From positions 8,893,501 to 8,957,500 of the forward strand of contig NC_091131.1 in the NCBI RefSeq assembly GCF_040183065.1: a DNA stretch of 64,000 nt, in the 5' to 3' direction. The notes below the pieces were generated by a model. It was not told where the DNA came from. It saw only the letters and a program-made list of their open reading frames with translations, and searched no databases. Origin of the DNA: Periplaneta americana. Lineage: Eukaryota > Arthropoda > Insecta > Blattodea > Blattidae. A program made the translations under genes and the position numbers. Shown here one piece after another: positions 23,765 to 36,984 of this stretch. How positions within the stretch are numbered: position 1 is the stretch's first letter; every line of letters starts with the position of its first letter.

Positions 23765-24774
23765 GAGAATTTTTCTCCGTTCCATCACTCTTTCATCATA
23801 TGATGACGCAGAATATCTGCATGGAAATATCACATGTACTTCGGTATATCAAAATATATATAAACACAGAAGTTTGCGCCCAGCCTACCAAATGGGATCA
23901 TTCACAATGATTCACATAAGCATTGACATAAACATTACCGTAAGACGTTAACATGGAACTTTGCAAACTCCAAACTTTCATGCTTAGGCTTACGTGATTT
24001 GCACACAGAACACAATCGTGGAGCGGTGAAGTATACGACAGAATATGAGGAAATGGCGTCGTTGTTATGTTTCCATGGTTACCAAGTATGTTTGCGGTTA
24101 TGTTTATGTTCCCATCGTGAATGATGATATGACTTCTTGATTTTACCGTAACGTTTATATCCTTAAGTTAACGCTTACGTTATGTATAATTTTTATTGTG
24201 AATGAGCCTTAATTCCTAAGTTATTGATTGTTGTCAGTTTGCCGGTGATGATAATACATCAATATTATTTTCTTTGCTTACTTTATACTTTATAAAGTAG
24301 CCTATATATTATACTCTTATTAAAACAATTATATTTTGTGAGGGGTGGATAGAAGTTATCTCTGGCAGGGATGTTATTATGAATTTATGAGAGGGGGATA
24401 ACTTTCCAACAGGGGGGAAATCCCCCTCATCCCCTCCAATAATTCACACCCTGCACTCAGACGCTAGATAACCATAGCAGTTGATAAAACTTCGTAAAAT
24501 AACCAATTAAAAAATCAACACAACGGAGAACTTCGCACTCACGTGTGTGATTGATTGAGCTGTGAGGAATGTTGTCGACTCAGAAGAATGAAAACCCGCT
24601 AACATTCCCTTGAAGAAACGCAGAATCTCAATATAAACCGCCAGACTTTAAAATGTGCAGTGAACAACTGAGTAAATACTAATGTAACATGTAAACATAT
24701 TTCGCAATAAATTACTGAAGATTATCACAACTTACACAAACGCACATAAGCATACATATATACTTTATTAATAA

Positions 24775-24862
24775 AGGAGAAAAATTGGCTTCGGCGCTGC
24801 TGATCGAACCCAGGACCCCAGTTCGATTCCCAGCGCCAGAGCGAATTTTTCTCCGTTATTGA
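24775..24862. repeat. small palindromic tRNA-like remnant
   Basis: GGAGAAAAATTGGCTTCGGC and GCGAATTTTTCTCC form inverted ends around two facing B-box-like pieces (GATCGAACCCAGG and AGTTCGATTCCCAG). It resembles a deleted foldback of the same type as 22975-23859 but of another head family. Confidence 0.55.
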
Positions 24863-25579
24863 TAACCGCAACAGTTAATTTTGTAGGATCAAAATCTATA
24901 CTAATAATAAATCTGTAGCCGAAATTTTTCTGGTAATTTTCGATTTTCCAAAAATAATTGGTCCTAACATATATAATTAACCAACCTGAAACCGAAAATC
25001 GCTTTTTTGAAATTTTTGTATGTATGTCTGTCTGTCTGTATGTATGTTTGTTACCTTTTTACGCGATAATGGCTGAACGGATTTCGATGAAAATTGGAAT
25101 ATAAATTAAGTTCGTTGTAACTTAGATTTTAAGCTACATGGCATTCAAAATTCATTATTTAAAAGGGTGGTTATAAGGGGGCCTGAATTAAATAATTCGA
25201 AATATCTCGCTTATTATTGATTTTTGTGAAAAATGTTACATAACAAAAGTTTCTTTAAAAATAATTTGCGATAAGTTTTATCCCTTGAAAAATTTTGATA
25301 GGACTGATATTTAATGAGATAAATGAGTTTTAAAATTAAAATAACTGCCATCTAAGGCCGTGTAATGAATTAAAAAACAAATGATTTCGTCTATAAGGGG
25401 CCTTGGACAGCAACAATCGAAAGATATGAAAGATAGCCTACAGAGAATGTTTGTGTGTTTGTATGAAGTAATATCGGAAGCTAAATTAACCGATTTGTAT
25501 AATTAATTATTATTTCACCATTGGAAAGTGTAGTTTCTCTAGATGGACATAATGCTATAATGTTATTACAGCAACTTCT

Positions 25580-25660
25580 GATATAATATAATATAATATA
25601 ATATAATATAATATAATATAATATAATATATAATATAATATGTAATATTATATAATATAA
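25580..25660. repeat. (AATAT)n pentanucleotide array
   Basis: Direct reading of ATATAATATA repeats inside the Helitron. Confidence 0.9.
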
Positions 25661-25749
25661 TTTAAGTTATTTGAAGGGTTCAGAACCATAGTGGGCCAAG
25701 CGCCACTTACTGAATACATAGAAAACAAGGGTTAAAATTAAGTTATTAC

Positions 25750-27942
<2,193 letters not shown>

Positions 27943-28266
27943 GTTATTACCATGGAAACCTATAACAAATAAAATAAAATATACACATTAAATCTAAATG
28001 ATGTCAATCTTCATTAAACTATGGTTGCATGTAATAAAAATTAAGAAACATGTTAAAGGAATTGTCATTGCACCAAATGAGTGTCTCTGGACCAAAATGA
28101 TCGCATTTTAATTATTTGGATGCAATTTAAATTAAGTAACATATTAAATTATATTTTATCCTTATATCAAACACGAATGTTCCCTGGATCAAATGTCCTA
28201 TTTTAATTATGTAATTACTTTATATTTATTTCTAACGGGTGCAGCGGAGCGCACGGGTGCGGCTAG

Positions 28267-28842
28267 TTAATAATATCATCACACATATAGGCTACAAACA
28301 TTAAATACATACCTTATTGTAAAAATGAAAACCCATCCTGCTCATGAAAATCCGTTTCTTGGCCATAGATACACTTAGGCTGTGTCTCAGAGCTCAAGTC
28401 CATACTACACACTAGTGACTAGCAACTAGAGGACATGTAAACTATACACTAGGAGCTTTGGAAATGTATGCTTGAAACATGGCCTTCTTCATAGACTAAA
28501 AACCACGACATCACGATGCAGCACAGAATTAAGAAGGCAGTGTCCTAATGCAATTTCATTACGAGTTATGTGAAAAAGATGAGGGCTTAATATATTACAA
28601 TAATGTTTAAAACATTGTAAAGAAGGTACTAACAATGTCGAGTGTTCAAAGTTAAAGTGTCATTCTACATTATATTTACAATAGTTAACTTCCAAAGCAT
28701 TTTCAGATTTCATAACCCCAATTTCTGATGAAGTATCCATGTTTGTTAAGTGAACAAGTAAACAATCGAGCAAGAATTTTCGTTTACTAGCTATTACGGA
28801 CTTGATTGCTATGCACTATGTAGGTTTGGATCATAGCTTCTA
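28267..28842. other. unassigned intron sequence
   Basis: No element recognised between the Helitron end and the next SINE. Confidence 0.4.
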
Positions 28843-29067
28843 TTCGACCTGGTTGGCGAGTTGGTATAGCGCTGGCCTTCTATGCCCAAGGTTGCGGGTT
28901 CGATCCCGGACGAGGTCGATGGCATTTAAGTGTGCTTAAATGCGACAGGCTCATGTCAGTAGATTTACTGGCATGTAAAAGAACTCCTGCGGGATAAAAT
29001 TCCGGCACATCCGGCGATGCTGATATAACCTCGGTAGTTGCGAGCGTCGTTAAATAAAACATAACAT
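28843..29067 (+). repeat. tRNA-Arg-like SINE (family 2)
   Basis: The head GGTTGGCGAGTTGGTATAGC with anticodon-loop CTTCTAT (TCT, Arg-type) and B box GGTTCGATCCC is followed by a body containing ATTTAAGTGTGCTTAAATGC and an end TTAAATAAAACATAAC. Near-perfect 12-bp TSD: TCATAGCTTCTA (28831-28842) against TCATAACTTCTA (29068-29079). Confidence 0.88.
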
Positions 29068-29079
29068 TCATAACTTCTA

Positions 29080-29964
29080 ACGTCACATCCGTCTATTTAG
29101 TCAACAATCTAGTTCACTCCAGCTGAAAATGTAGTTTTGAGACACGGCTTCAGTAGTATCGAAAGGAGAGATTTGTTGATATGCTGCCTTAACTCCATTT
29201 TTTTTTAAAGATCCCCATCGGAAGTTTGAAGGTAATGACAACACTTTCTTAAGTCCAGCCCGAACTGCCAGAAATGAATTTAACATGCAGGCCTGTCCCA
29301 TAATATATTTCCAGGCTTGCCAACCGTCCCGTATTTCCCGGGACAGTCCCGATTTCGACCATTGCGTCCTGCGTCCCGAAATAATTTTCACATGCTTCAA
29401 AATGTCCCGATTTCATGGCGTAATAATAGACATTTAGAGGTGATTTTCATTTCCATCATATTGTTGGATTTAGTCTGGATTGGAAAATATTTCCGCACAG
29501 TCGCATACATGCTTCCAACATGTCACGAAGTGCAGAAGTGACTCTAGTACGCATGTTCAAGGCAGAAATTTAATTCTCGTTTATGTGTCGACAGAGTGAC
29601 GGGTGCAGTGATCATAATACACACGTTAGGGCAGGTTTGATCATAAGATACTGAATCATCTATCCTTTGTGCTCATCTTATGCCTGAGAAGATAAAAAGA
29701 TCTTATGCACTTGACTTCAGTATTATGCCCTATTTGTTCACTTGATGCATCGTTCATTTGTTTCGGCGGAGAAGTGGAAAAATTATACGACCACTTCTAT
29801 GATAGATATAGATATCAACGAGGACAACAATAAAGACTTATAAAATACCGTATCCCTTCTGGAGATAAATCACGTAAACGTCTCTGTGTTCTCTGAGAAG
29901 AGTGGCTGAAATCTTTTGTGTAGGTAGGTTAGGTTAGTTCCTGTTACGTTAAGTTAGGTTAATT
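29080..29964. other. unassigned intron sequence
   Basis: A 99-codon minus frame (29101-29400) has no motif I recognise. The segment around 29318-29405 is rich in TCCCG words (CCCGTATTTCCCGGGACAG) and may be a repeat. Confidence 0.35.
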
Positions 29965-30215
29965 TATTTTATTTTTATTTTTAGTAGGTTATTTTACGAC
30001 GCTTTATCAACATCTAGGTTATTTAGCGTCTGAATGAGATGAAGGTGATAATGCCGGTGAAATGAGTCCGGGGTCCAACACTGAAAGTTACCCAGCATTT
30101 GCTCATATTGGGTTGAGGGAAAACCCGGGAAAAACCTCAACCAAGTAACTTTCCCCAACCGGTAATCGAACCCGGGCCAGACGCCAGACGCGCTAGGCGT
30201 TACTCCGTGGCATAT
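29965..30215 (-). repeat. SINE family 1, full-length, minus strand
   Basis: Runs in the minus direction from head GGAGTAACGCC through GGTTGAGGTTTTTCCCGGG and CCGGCATTATCACCTTCAT to CGTCGTAAAATAACC. Confidence 0.88.
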
Positions 30216-31080
30216 GATGCAAACTAAGTTCATTAGACGTTCAAATAAACATTTTTCAGATTTATTTTCAATGAAGAATACCAGACATTCCGAAAGTTAT
30301 TTGCTTCCATAATAATGAAAGATACTCTCTCTCGAGCCAATACTGAAGAGAACCACGCATATGAATATTTACACCACACCGCCATTAAATATATGAAAAA
30401 GACCCAACCCCACTTGATTAATAACTATAAAAATATGTGATTTTTAATAATATTATCTTACGTAAGTTTTATAGCTTTCAGTAACATATACTATATATAC
30501 TATATGTGAAATATGGAAATCAAAATATAATTTAAGTTATTCTCGACATCCACTTATATAACCCCAAAACGTTTCACTTTCATATCATCAATATAGCATT
30601 AATATGTATAATTAATGAAAAATAGTCACATCATGGCATTAACTACAATAATATTTCATTTCTAATGGTAATAATGTCATCAAACAACCTCAAGTTTTTT
30701 GTAGTTTTTAATATCCAATACACAGTTGTACCCAGAAAATTACACACCACAGAATCGAACCTGTAAATTATTTTTAGTAAGTTAAGTTTTTAATAACCAA
30801 TTTAATTTGAGCTCTAAATATGTCAGCATTCTTGCAGATCATGGCCTTCGTGTAATATTGTTTACTGTAGTGTGTGTTTTGTTTCATAATGAAATGCAAT
30901 TAGCTAATTCTCAAAACTGACGGCAGATGGATTTTGGAAAATAGGAAAATTATGTTGAAAAATTGACATGTCACTGAAAACTACTATTTTTCTGAAAAAC
31001 TTTGAGTTGCAAGCTTTAAAATGAGGGGTCATTTATTAAAATCCGTTCAGCCGTTTTCCCGTAATTTCCATTACCAGTTC

Positions 31081-31139
<59 letters not shown>

Positions 31140-31198
31140 ATTTATACTGTTTTTCAAGTTGTTTTGTATTGGATTTTGGTAAATTTTTGTAATTGCAG
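30216..31198. other. unassigned 3' part of the intron with an (AT)n run
   Basis: AT-rich; (AT)n at 31086-31137 lies 60 bases before the acceptor AATTGCAG at 31191-31198. No gene. Confidence 0.5.
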
Positions 31199-31624
31199 GA
31201 TCTGAAAACCGACCTAGAGGAAGTGTCTGATGGAGAGGGAAGTGTTCATATTGAACCTGAGGTGTGTTTACAATACTCATCACAGAACACGGTGAGAAGG
31301 CTTTCTCCATCAACACCACCTAGCTCCAAAAGGGCTAAAACCACAGGGATCAATGCAGTGAAAGAGGAAGTTACAAATCTCCAGTGCGTTATGAGCAACA
31401 GCAACGATTCAGACGAATTCCAACAATTTGCCAACCATATAGCGACTCAATTGAAACAGCTTCCACTCCAGAATGCATTGCTGTTGCAGGAAAAAATTCA
31501 GAGTCTGATTACACGTGAAAGAATTTCCTGCATGACGTCACCGCAAGCTCAAACTCCTTCTCGCACACAAGAGGTGTCCGTTGTGTATGTGTCACCACCA
31601 CCAACATCATCTGGTGACATGTGA
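31199..31624 (+). CDS. MADF-BESS protein, last exon (BESS-like motif)
   Basis: 141 codons plus stop from acceptor AG|GAT in phase 0. An acidic/serine linker (DLKTDLEEVSDGEGS) and a basic patch (PPSSKRAKTTG) precede DEFQQFANHIATQLKQLPL and QNALLLQEKIQSLITRERI. This is the amphipathic two-helix BESS pattern (FxxxxAxxLxxLPxxxALxxQxxIxxLLxxxRI) that follows MADF in insect proteins and mediates protein-protein contact. Joined to exon 1 it gives 263 residues. The tail ends SSGDM. AATAAA-like signals follow near 31785. Confidence 0.75.
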   Translation, partial: DLKTDLEEVSDGEGSVHIEPEVCLQYSSQNTVRRLSPSTPPSSKRAKTTGINAVKEEVTNLQCVMSNSNDSDEFQQFANHIATQLKQLPLQNALLLQEKIQSLITRERISCMTSPQAQTPSRTQEVSVVYVSPPPTSSGDM

Positions 31625-31720
31625 ATTACAGAAAACAGAGACATTCTACTGGAGGCCATTGTCTCCATGAATAATACAAATGACTGTACACTGTATCCCA
31701 AAGTCATGTTGCGTTTTCAG

Positions 31721-32459
31721 AGGATTATATTTTTTGAGCGAATATAGGTATAAATATAATATTGGTGTCAGATGAAAATAAAATTCTCAAAGTTTTTTGT
31801 ATGTACGTTTGAGGCACTGAAGGAAACAAAAGACAGTAATAATCGAACAAATGCAACAATTTTCTGTGTTACAATTAATTATACGAGGTGGATGTTCAAA
31901 GAGAAGTGCAAAAAGCAATACCCCAGTTTGATGACAGTGTGATCTTTCACCGAGAAGGTCCTCCTCCTCATCATGCCAACATATTATGGATGTTCATAAT
32001 GAAAGAAGTAGATGGAAGCAATGGCCTCCACGATCGCCGGACATGACACTTTTGGACTCTAAACAAATGCTCTTCGGATGGCTTCTACCGTTTCATCATT
32101 TTTCGATGGCCTTCCAGTACGCTCTTTTTTTAATAGGCTTCTAGTCTCTTTTAACTGCCTATCCCAACGACGGATATTATTTTCGTGTGGTGGTTCTTCT
32201 CTAAATACGCGATGAAATTCACGTCGTACAAGGAGTCACAGATTGAAATTTTGTCAGCCACAAAACACATTGCACTTTTCTTTAGACATTAATCTTGTAT
32301 AATTAATTGTAACAATGAAAATTATTGCATTTGTTAGATTGTAATCGTCTTTTGTTTCCTTCAGTGTCTCAAACTTACAGACGAAAAATTTTGAGAGTTT
32401 TATTTTCATCTGGAACCAATATTACATTTCTACCGCTATTCATTAAAAAATATAACCCA
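31721..32459. mobile_element. mariner-type foldback (two facing 5' ends)
   Basis: Ends at 31721-31890 and 32270-32459 are inverted copies over ~150 bp, including CACTGAAGGAAACAAAAGAC and ATATAATATTGG/ATGTAATATTGG. The plus half carries a degraded catalytic stretch FDDSVIFHREGPPPHHA and, in another frame, WPPRSPDMT. The minus half carries the N-terminal helix-turn-helix (RREFHRVF, RRWDRQLKET). Neither is intact. Same family as 3600-3975. Confidence 0.7.
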
Positions 32460-32760
32460 ATGTATTTAAATCTTAGAACATAAAGACAAACTGTGTACGA
32501 GAAATTAAGAAATTACTATGAAATTATTTTTTATTCTTTTATAGTACCGGTATATAATAAATTAATAGTTATTATTTTACTGTATTTAATAAACTGTCTT
32601 TGTAAATTTTATGTTATACTCGTATTATTGGCTTAGACAACACTGTACACGAGCCTGGCTCTTACGGAAGTGGCGAGAAACATTTCTGTTTTATAATTTT
32701 AATTTGTACTCACTTTACTAGCTAAATAAATAAAATAAATTATCTGTTTACCTTCTGATG
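32460..32760. other. unassigned sequence
   Basis: AT-rich spacer between two DNA transposons. No gene. Confidence 0.4.
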
Positions 32761-32762
32761 TA

Positions 32763-34318
32763 CACTCAGGGACAAAAAAAACCGGACACTTTAATATTTG
32801 CTGGTATTTTGCAAAACATTATCTTTTCATTCAATATTATGGTAGCCATCTGTCGTTATGGAGACGTGTATACATTGTTGATTGTTTTTTGTTTTATAAA
32901 CAAGCCATTATAACCAAATATTCCAATTTTGCTTTCGGAGTCTCAGCTATAACAATTTTGTCTCAACCATTTTATGCTTCATTATCGTTATCATTCGTTA
33001 TTTCTTCATTTTTACATTTTCTGAGTTTAAGTGGGGTTGTAACATTTGTCTTAAAACAAGATGCGACCTGAAGATGTGGCTCGAGCTGTAGCCCTTTACG
33101 ATGATGGATGCAGTGTACGTTGCATTGCAAATGTTATGAATATGGCTAGAAGCACCACCCATGATGCCATAAAACGGTATAGAGAGACACTAGAATATAC
33201 CAGAAGACCAGGTTCGGGTCGTCCAAGAGCTACAAATCCAAATGAAGACAGGTATATGGCGTAGAGAGTTCTTAGGGAGCGCAACCTGCCAGCTACTAGT
33301 GTAGCCCAGCAATTTGTTAACATGCATGGACGCCCAATTTCGGCCAAAACAGTTAGAAGGACGTTGAAAGCAAGTGGACTGATATCAAGTAGACCTGCAA
33401 CTGGTCCCAGACTTCTCAGGATGCATCGAGTTGAACGACTGCGTTTTGCAAATGATCACAGGGATTGGAGAAATGGACAGTGGAGCTGTGTTCTGTTCAC
33501 CGATGAGTCCCGTTTCAATCTGTGCTCACCTGATGGACGTGAAAGAGTTTGGAGAAGGAGGGGAGAACGATTTTCACAGTGTTGCATTTCCGAAAATGTG
33601 CCGTATGGAGGTGATGGAGTGATGGTTTGGGCAGGAGTGTGTACGGATGCTCGTACAGAGTTGGTTTTTGTTGAAAATGGAAGACTAACAGTTGATAGGT
33701 ATATAAATGAATGTTTGGCTGATCATGTTGTACCATTTGGCCAATTTGTAGGCGATAACTTTGTTTTAATGCATGATAATGCACGGCCGCATATTGCCCA
33801 CGCGGTCGGAGATTATCTCCAAGAAGTGGGAATCCATGTTCTTCCATGGCCAGCAAGGAGTCCAGACATGAATCCAATTGAACACGTGTGGGACATGCTG
33901 GGACGGCGTGTTAAGAATAGATGACCGAGACCAGAATCGTTACAAGAGTTGAGGCGAGCACTTGGCGAAGAATGGGAACTTATTCCTCAAGAAGACATTG
34001 CTAACCAAATTGAGAGCATGCCAAGACGTATGGATGCAGTTATTCAAGCCAGAGGGGGTAATACCCGTTACTAAAAAGTATTTTTTAATGTTTAAGGCAC
34101 CATAAAATGAAAAAAACAGTTAGACCAAACGATGCCATAGTTATACGCCCTTTGTAATTTTTTGTAAATTTTCTCATCAGAGATTTTTTTTTCAAATGTT
34201 GTCGTATAAGGTGCTAAATGAAACATTATTTTGTTTAAATGGGTTTTGTTTCATTTTCAAATAATTGGCAACAAAATACAAGCAAATATAGAAGTGTCCG
34301 GTTTTTTTGTCCCTGAGT

Positions 34319-34319
<1 letters not shown>
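32763..34319 (+). mobile_element. Tc1 element, complete, two stop codons
   Basis: TIRs CACTCAGGGACAAAAAAA...CCGGACACTT at both ends (the left has one extra A), TA at 32761-32762 and 34320-34321, 1557 bp. One transposase frame (33061-34074) interrupted by two stops. Confidence 0.93.
33061..34074 (+). pseudogene. Tc1 transposase (DD34E), 337 codons with two nonsense mutations
   Basis: N-terminal paired-type HTH (MRPEDVARAVALYDDG, VRCIANVMNMARSTTHDAIK), GRPR motif (SGRPRATNPN), then catalytic blocks FTDESRFNL, MHDNARPHIAHAV and WPARSPDMNPIEHVWD. Exactly 34 residues separate the second Asp from the Glu, which defines Tc1. Stops are TAG at 33262-33264 (probably from CAG) and TGA at 33922-33924 (probably from CGA); both fit C-to-T changes. 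No frameshift seen, so inactivation is recent. The normal end is GNTRY. Confidence 0.93.
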
Positions 34320-34376
<57 letters not shown>

Positions 34377-34377
34377 A
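34320..34377. repeat. (TTA)n microsatellite
   Basis: Direct reading. It begins at the TA target of the Tc1 element. Confidence 0.95.
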
Positions 34378-34754
34378 GTATGGCATTGTAATTTTACCCT
34401 CTTTTGTGATATCTGGTATTAGTTGGCAACACTGAAGAGACGGCCAAATTAGCCTTTTAGGAACTGCTCTTTCGTGATTCTCACTATACCTGGGGCCTGT
34501 TTCACAATGTTTACAAGCTTTGTAATTTGTAAACTTTGCTTGTAGATTGTAAACTTCTGTTTCACAATCTTTGTTTGTAATGTTGAACTTTACAAAGGAA
34601 ATAAAATCTTTACAAATTAAATTTTGCTCACTTTACAAGCATTCTGTTTCACAATGAAGGGTAATTTTACAAACGTGTAAACTTTACTTGTAAAGTTAGC
34701 ACATTTTTCTACAATAGCTCTGAGATGTGTAAAGTTTGATATTGCAACAAATTC

Positions 34755-35960
34755 TGAATAAATACAATAAAGATATATTTATTAAATTAATTTTTGAGTA
34801 ACTGGGTAATATTAAGAATTAAACTAGAGCAGTTTTTATGTTAATAAGTAGTTCTAATGACTCAGACGAAGATATTGAATTTAGGCCTAATCAAACAAAG
34901 ACATACGTAAAATTTTCCGGCCAAGAATTAATAATACGTTCGTATCATTGCATGAATTTAATGAAAGGTTTCGAATGAGTCCCGCGCTATACTTCAGAAT
35001 ACCGCATGAGTATTTATATACGAAGACTGTATTTAATAAATAATCGCACTTAAAAAAGAAGTTCCCTGCACCAAAAATAAATTAATTCAATAATAGAATA
35101 ACGACACTGAAGTCGTTTCGAGTCCCGTTTCGCTGGAATCTCTCCTCCAAGATATGGGACATCACATCCAACATGGAAAAGTGGTGCCCTAACCTCAAAG
35201 CGAGAACTGTATTGTTTTGCATTGGTTTAATATAAGCTGTCAGTTCCGTGCGTTAGTAGATAAGCACGGAATTTCTAAGTTATGTGTGCAAAAGTGCCCA
35301 TAGGGTAATTGATGTTGTTAAAAGAGTTAAATTCGAGTCAGGTTTTTGATAATAAATACAATAAATAAATACTTATTAAATTGATTTTTGAGTAAGTGGA
35401 TAATATTAAGAATTAAACTAAAGCAGTTTTGATGTTATTAAGGAGTTCAGACGAAGATACTGAATTTAGGCCTAATCAAACGAAGACGTATACGTAAAAT
35501 TCTCCGGGCAAGTATTATTAATATCACGTTCGTATCATTGTATAAATTTAATGAAAGGTTTCGAATGAGTTCCGCGCTTTACTTCAGAATACCGCGTAAA
35601 TATGTATATACGAAGACTGTATTTAATAAGTACTCGCACTTGATAAAAAAGTTCCCTGCACCAAAAATAAATACCGTAATTCAATAATGCAATAGCGACA
35701 TTACTTACGCGGTATTCTGAAGTCGTTTCGAGTCCCGTTTCGCTGGAATCTCTCCTACAAGATATAGGACATCATATCCAACATCCAAAAGAGAAAAGTG
35801 ATGCCCTAGCCCCTAACCTCAAAGCGAGAATTGTATCGTTTTGCATTGGATGCATACTAGCTGTCAGTTCCGTGGGTTAGCAGATAAGCACGGAATTTCT
35901 AAGATATCAGTGTGCTAAAGTGCCCACAGGGTAGTTGATGTTGTTAAAAGAGTTAAATTC
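34755..35960 (+). repeat. tandem duplication of a ~600-bp unit
   Basis: Unit 1 (~34755-35345) and unit 2 (~35350-35960) align throughout: TTAGGCCTAATCAAAC, AGGTTTCGAATGAGT, CGAAGACTGTATTTAATAA, GTTCCCTGCACCAAAAATAA and AAGTGCCCA. They diverge by several percent plus indels. Confidence 0.8.
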
Positions 35961-36594
35961 TTGGCAGGTTTTTGATCACCAAAATATTATTTACTATAGC
36001 ACAGAATTTTTATGCTGCTGATGGGATCACTAGTGTTTGTGAGGTTATGGATGCAACATTAATAAATACTGATGGATCAACACAAAAAATTAACCTGATT
36101 TTGTGGTTAGATATCGTAATTATTTTATCAATTGCATATTTGTACGTGGACCAAATCTGTTATTTACTTATTTGACTGAATTTTGTGCTAACTTTGCTCA
36201 TTTAAGTAATACTGTAGACGTATTGGTATTCTCGACCAATCACAAAAACATGAAACTCCATTGTCGCCAATATATAAAAATCTAAATACTTTGAATTATT
36301 TTTAACAATACTTTACATTTTCTGTTGGTGAAATATGAATCAGCAAGCTTAGAATAATCTATTTTAGTACAAAATATAAACATATGTATCGACAGTAGTA
36401 AAAATACAGCGACTTTAGCTCTGCTCCTTAGCGATTTTAGTAAACTGTCGTTGGCGATACTGTGTAACCAATAATGCGTATTTGTAAATTTCTTTAGCTG
36501 ATTTTGTAAAGTTCATCAGACTTTACAAACTAATAAAATAGCATTGTGAAACACAATTTACAAGCATTTGTAATCTTTTACTTGTTATTTGTAA

Positions 36595-36936
36595 ATCAAG
36601 ATTTCAGGTATAACTCCCTGTAAAGTTGATTTGAATAATTTCGAGGGAAATTATTCAAATCAACTTTACAGGGAGTTATACCTGAAATCTTGATTTGCAT
36701 AATACACGTCACTGTTCGTTAACAGAAAGCCACAATTTAAGTCACACGGAGTTAGTGTGCACTCGAAGTTGGTTGCTTGACGGTTGTCAGCCCACTTTGA
36801 GGTCTGTGGATATAGAGGGGAAAAATTGGATCGGTGTCGGTTAGAGTTCCCGAGTAGCTCAGTGGTAGAGCGTTGGTACGTTAAGCCAAAGGCCCCGGGT
36901 TCGATACCCGGCTCCGGAACAATTTTTCCCTCGAAA
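36595..36936. repeat. tRNA-Asn-like foldback retro-repeat
   Basis: Starts with a perfect hairpin: 49-base arms around CGAGGG (36595-36698), containing AAGATTTCAGGTATAACTCC. The body and one tRNA-like head (36847-36919) follow, then ACAATTTTTCCCTCGAAA. The flanks TTGTTATTTGTAA (36582-36594) and TTGTTAATTTGTAA (36937-36950) are an imperfect TSD. Confidence 0.75.
36847..36919 (+). repeat. tRNA-like sequence (anticodon position GTT), SINE head
   Basis: Cloverleaf: acceptor TTCCCGAG/CTCCGGAA with one mismatch, D arm GCTCAGTGGTAGAGC, anticodon stem TTGGT/GCCAA with loop ACGTTAA, T arm CCGGGTTCGATACCCGG. As in the Tyr-like family, C replaces the invariant U33. Confidence 0.75.
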
Positions 36937-36984
36937 TTGTTAATTTGTAATTTGTAAGGATTGTGAAACGGGCTCCTGGTATTC

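Larger units (their letters stand above)
22975..23859. repeat. tRNA-Tyr-like foldback retro-repeat, 12-bp TSD
   Basis: ATAAACACAGAA flanks the insert at 22963-22974 and 23860-23871. The order is: inverted arm 22975-23340 (tRNA-like, body, tail, all on the minus strand), then plus-strand tRNA-like (23345-23413), tail, body, tRNA-like (23695-23764) and tail. Arms of ~350 bp pair around a loop containing the middle tRNA-like unit. The unit period on the plus side is ~350 bp. The body contains GCGGCCACTAGAGGGAACCC and the tail ATCTGCATGGAAATATCA. Confidence 0.85.
22671..24453. mobile_element. non-autonomous hAT element, 8-bp TSD CACTCAGA
   Basis: Ends CAGGGTGCAAATTA and, inverted, CAGGGTGTGAATTA are hAT-style CAGGG termini. 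CACTCAGA is duplicated at 22663-22670 and 24454-24461, inside the SINE. Sub-ends share GATGAGRGGGGGAT. The interior is (TAA)n/(TTA)n runs plus a later-inserted tRNA-like foldback (22975-23859). No transposase seen. Confidence 0.9.
22476..24514 (+). repeat. SINE family 1, split by a hAT insertion, 12-bp TSD
   Basis: The 5' part 22476-22670 (GCTGTGGAGTAGCGG head, GGTTGAGGTTTTTTCCGG) and 3' part 24454-24514 (CAGACGCTAGATAACC, CGTAAAATAACC) make one SINE once 22671-24453 is removed. TCAACACAACGG flanks it at 22464-22475 and 24515-24526, a retrotransposition-type TSD. Confidence 0.85.
34489..36977. mobile_element. TIR element with GGGCCTGTTTCACAAT ends, PIF/Harbinger-like
   Basis: Left GGCCTGTTTCACAATGTTTA and, inverted from the right, GAGCCCGTTTCACAATCCTT share the terminus style of insect Harbinger-type elements and MITEs. 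CTGG lies next to both ends but a true TSD is uncertain. The interior holds a ~600-bp tandem duplication and a tRNA-like foldback. Broken frames such as EFRPNQTKTYVKF and FVSLHEFNERFRMSPAL (about 34870-35010) recall the N-terminal region of Harbinger-type proteins. Confidence 0.6.

Noticed and set aside
29101..29400. Minus-strand 99-codon frame as an exon
   Set aside because: No domain, no splice or start support, and it runs through a TCCCG-rich repeat-like stretch.
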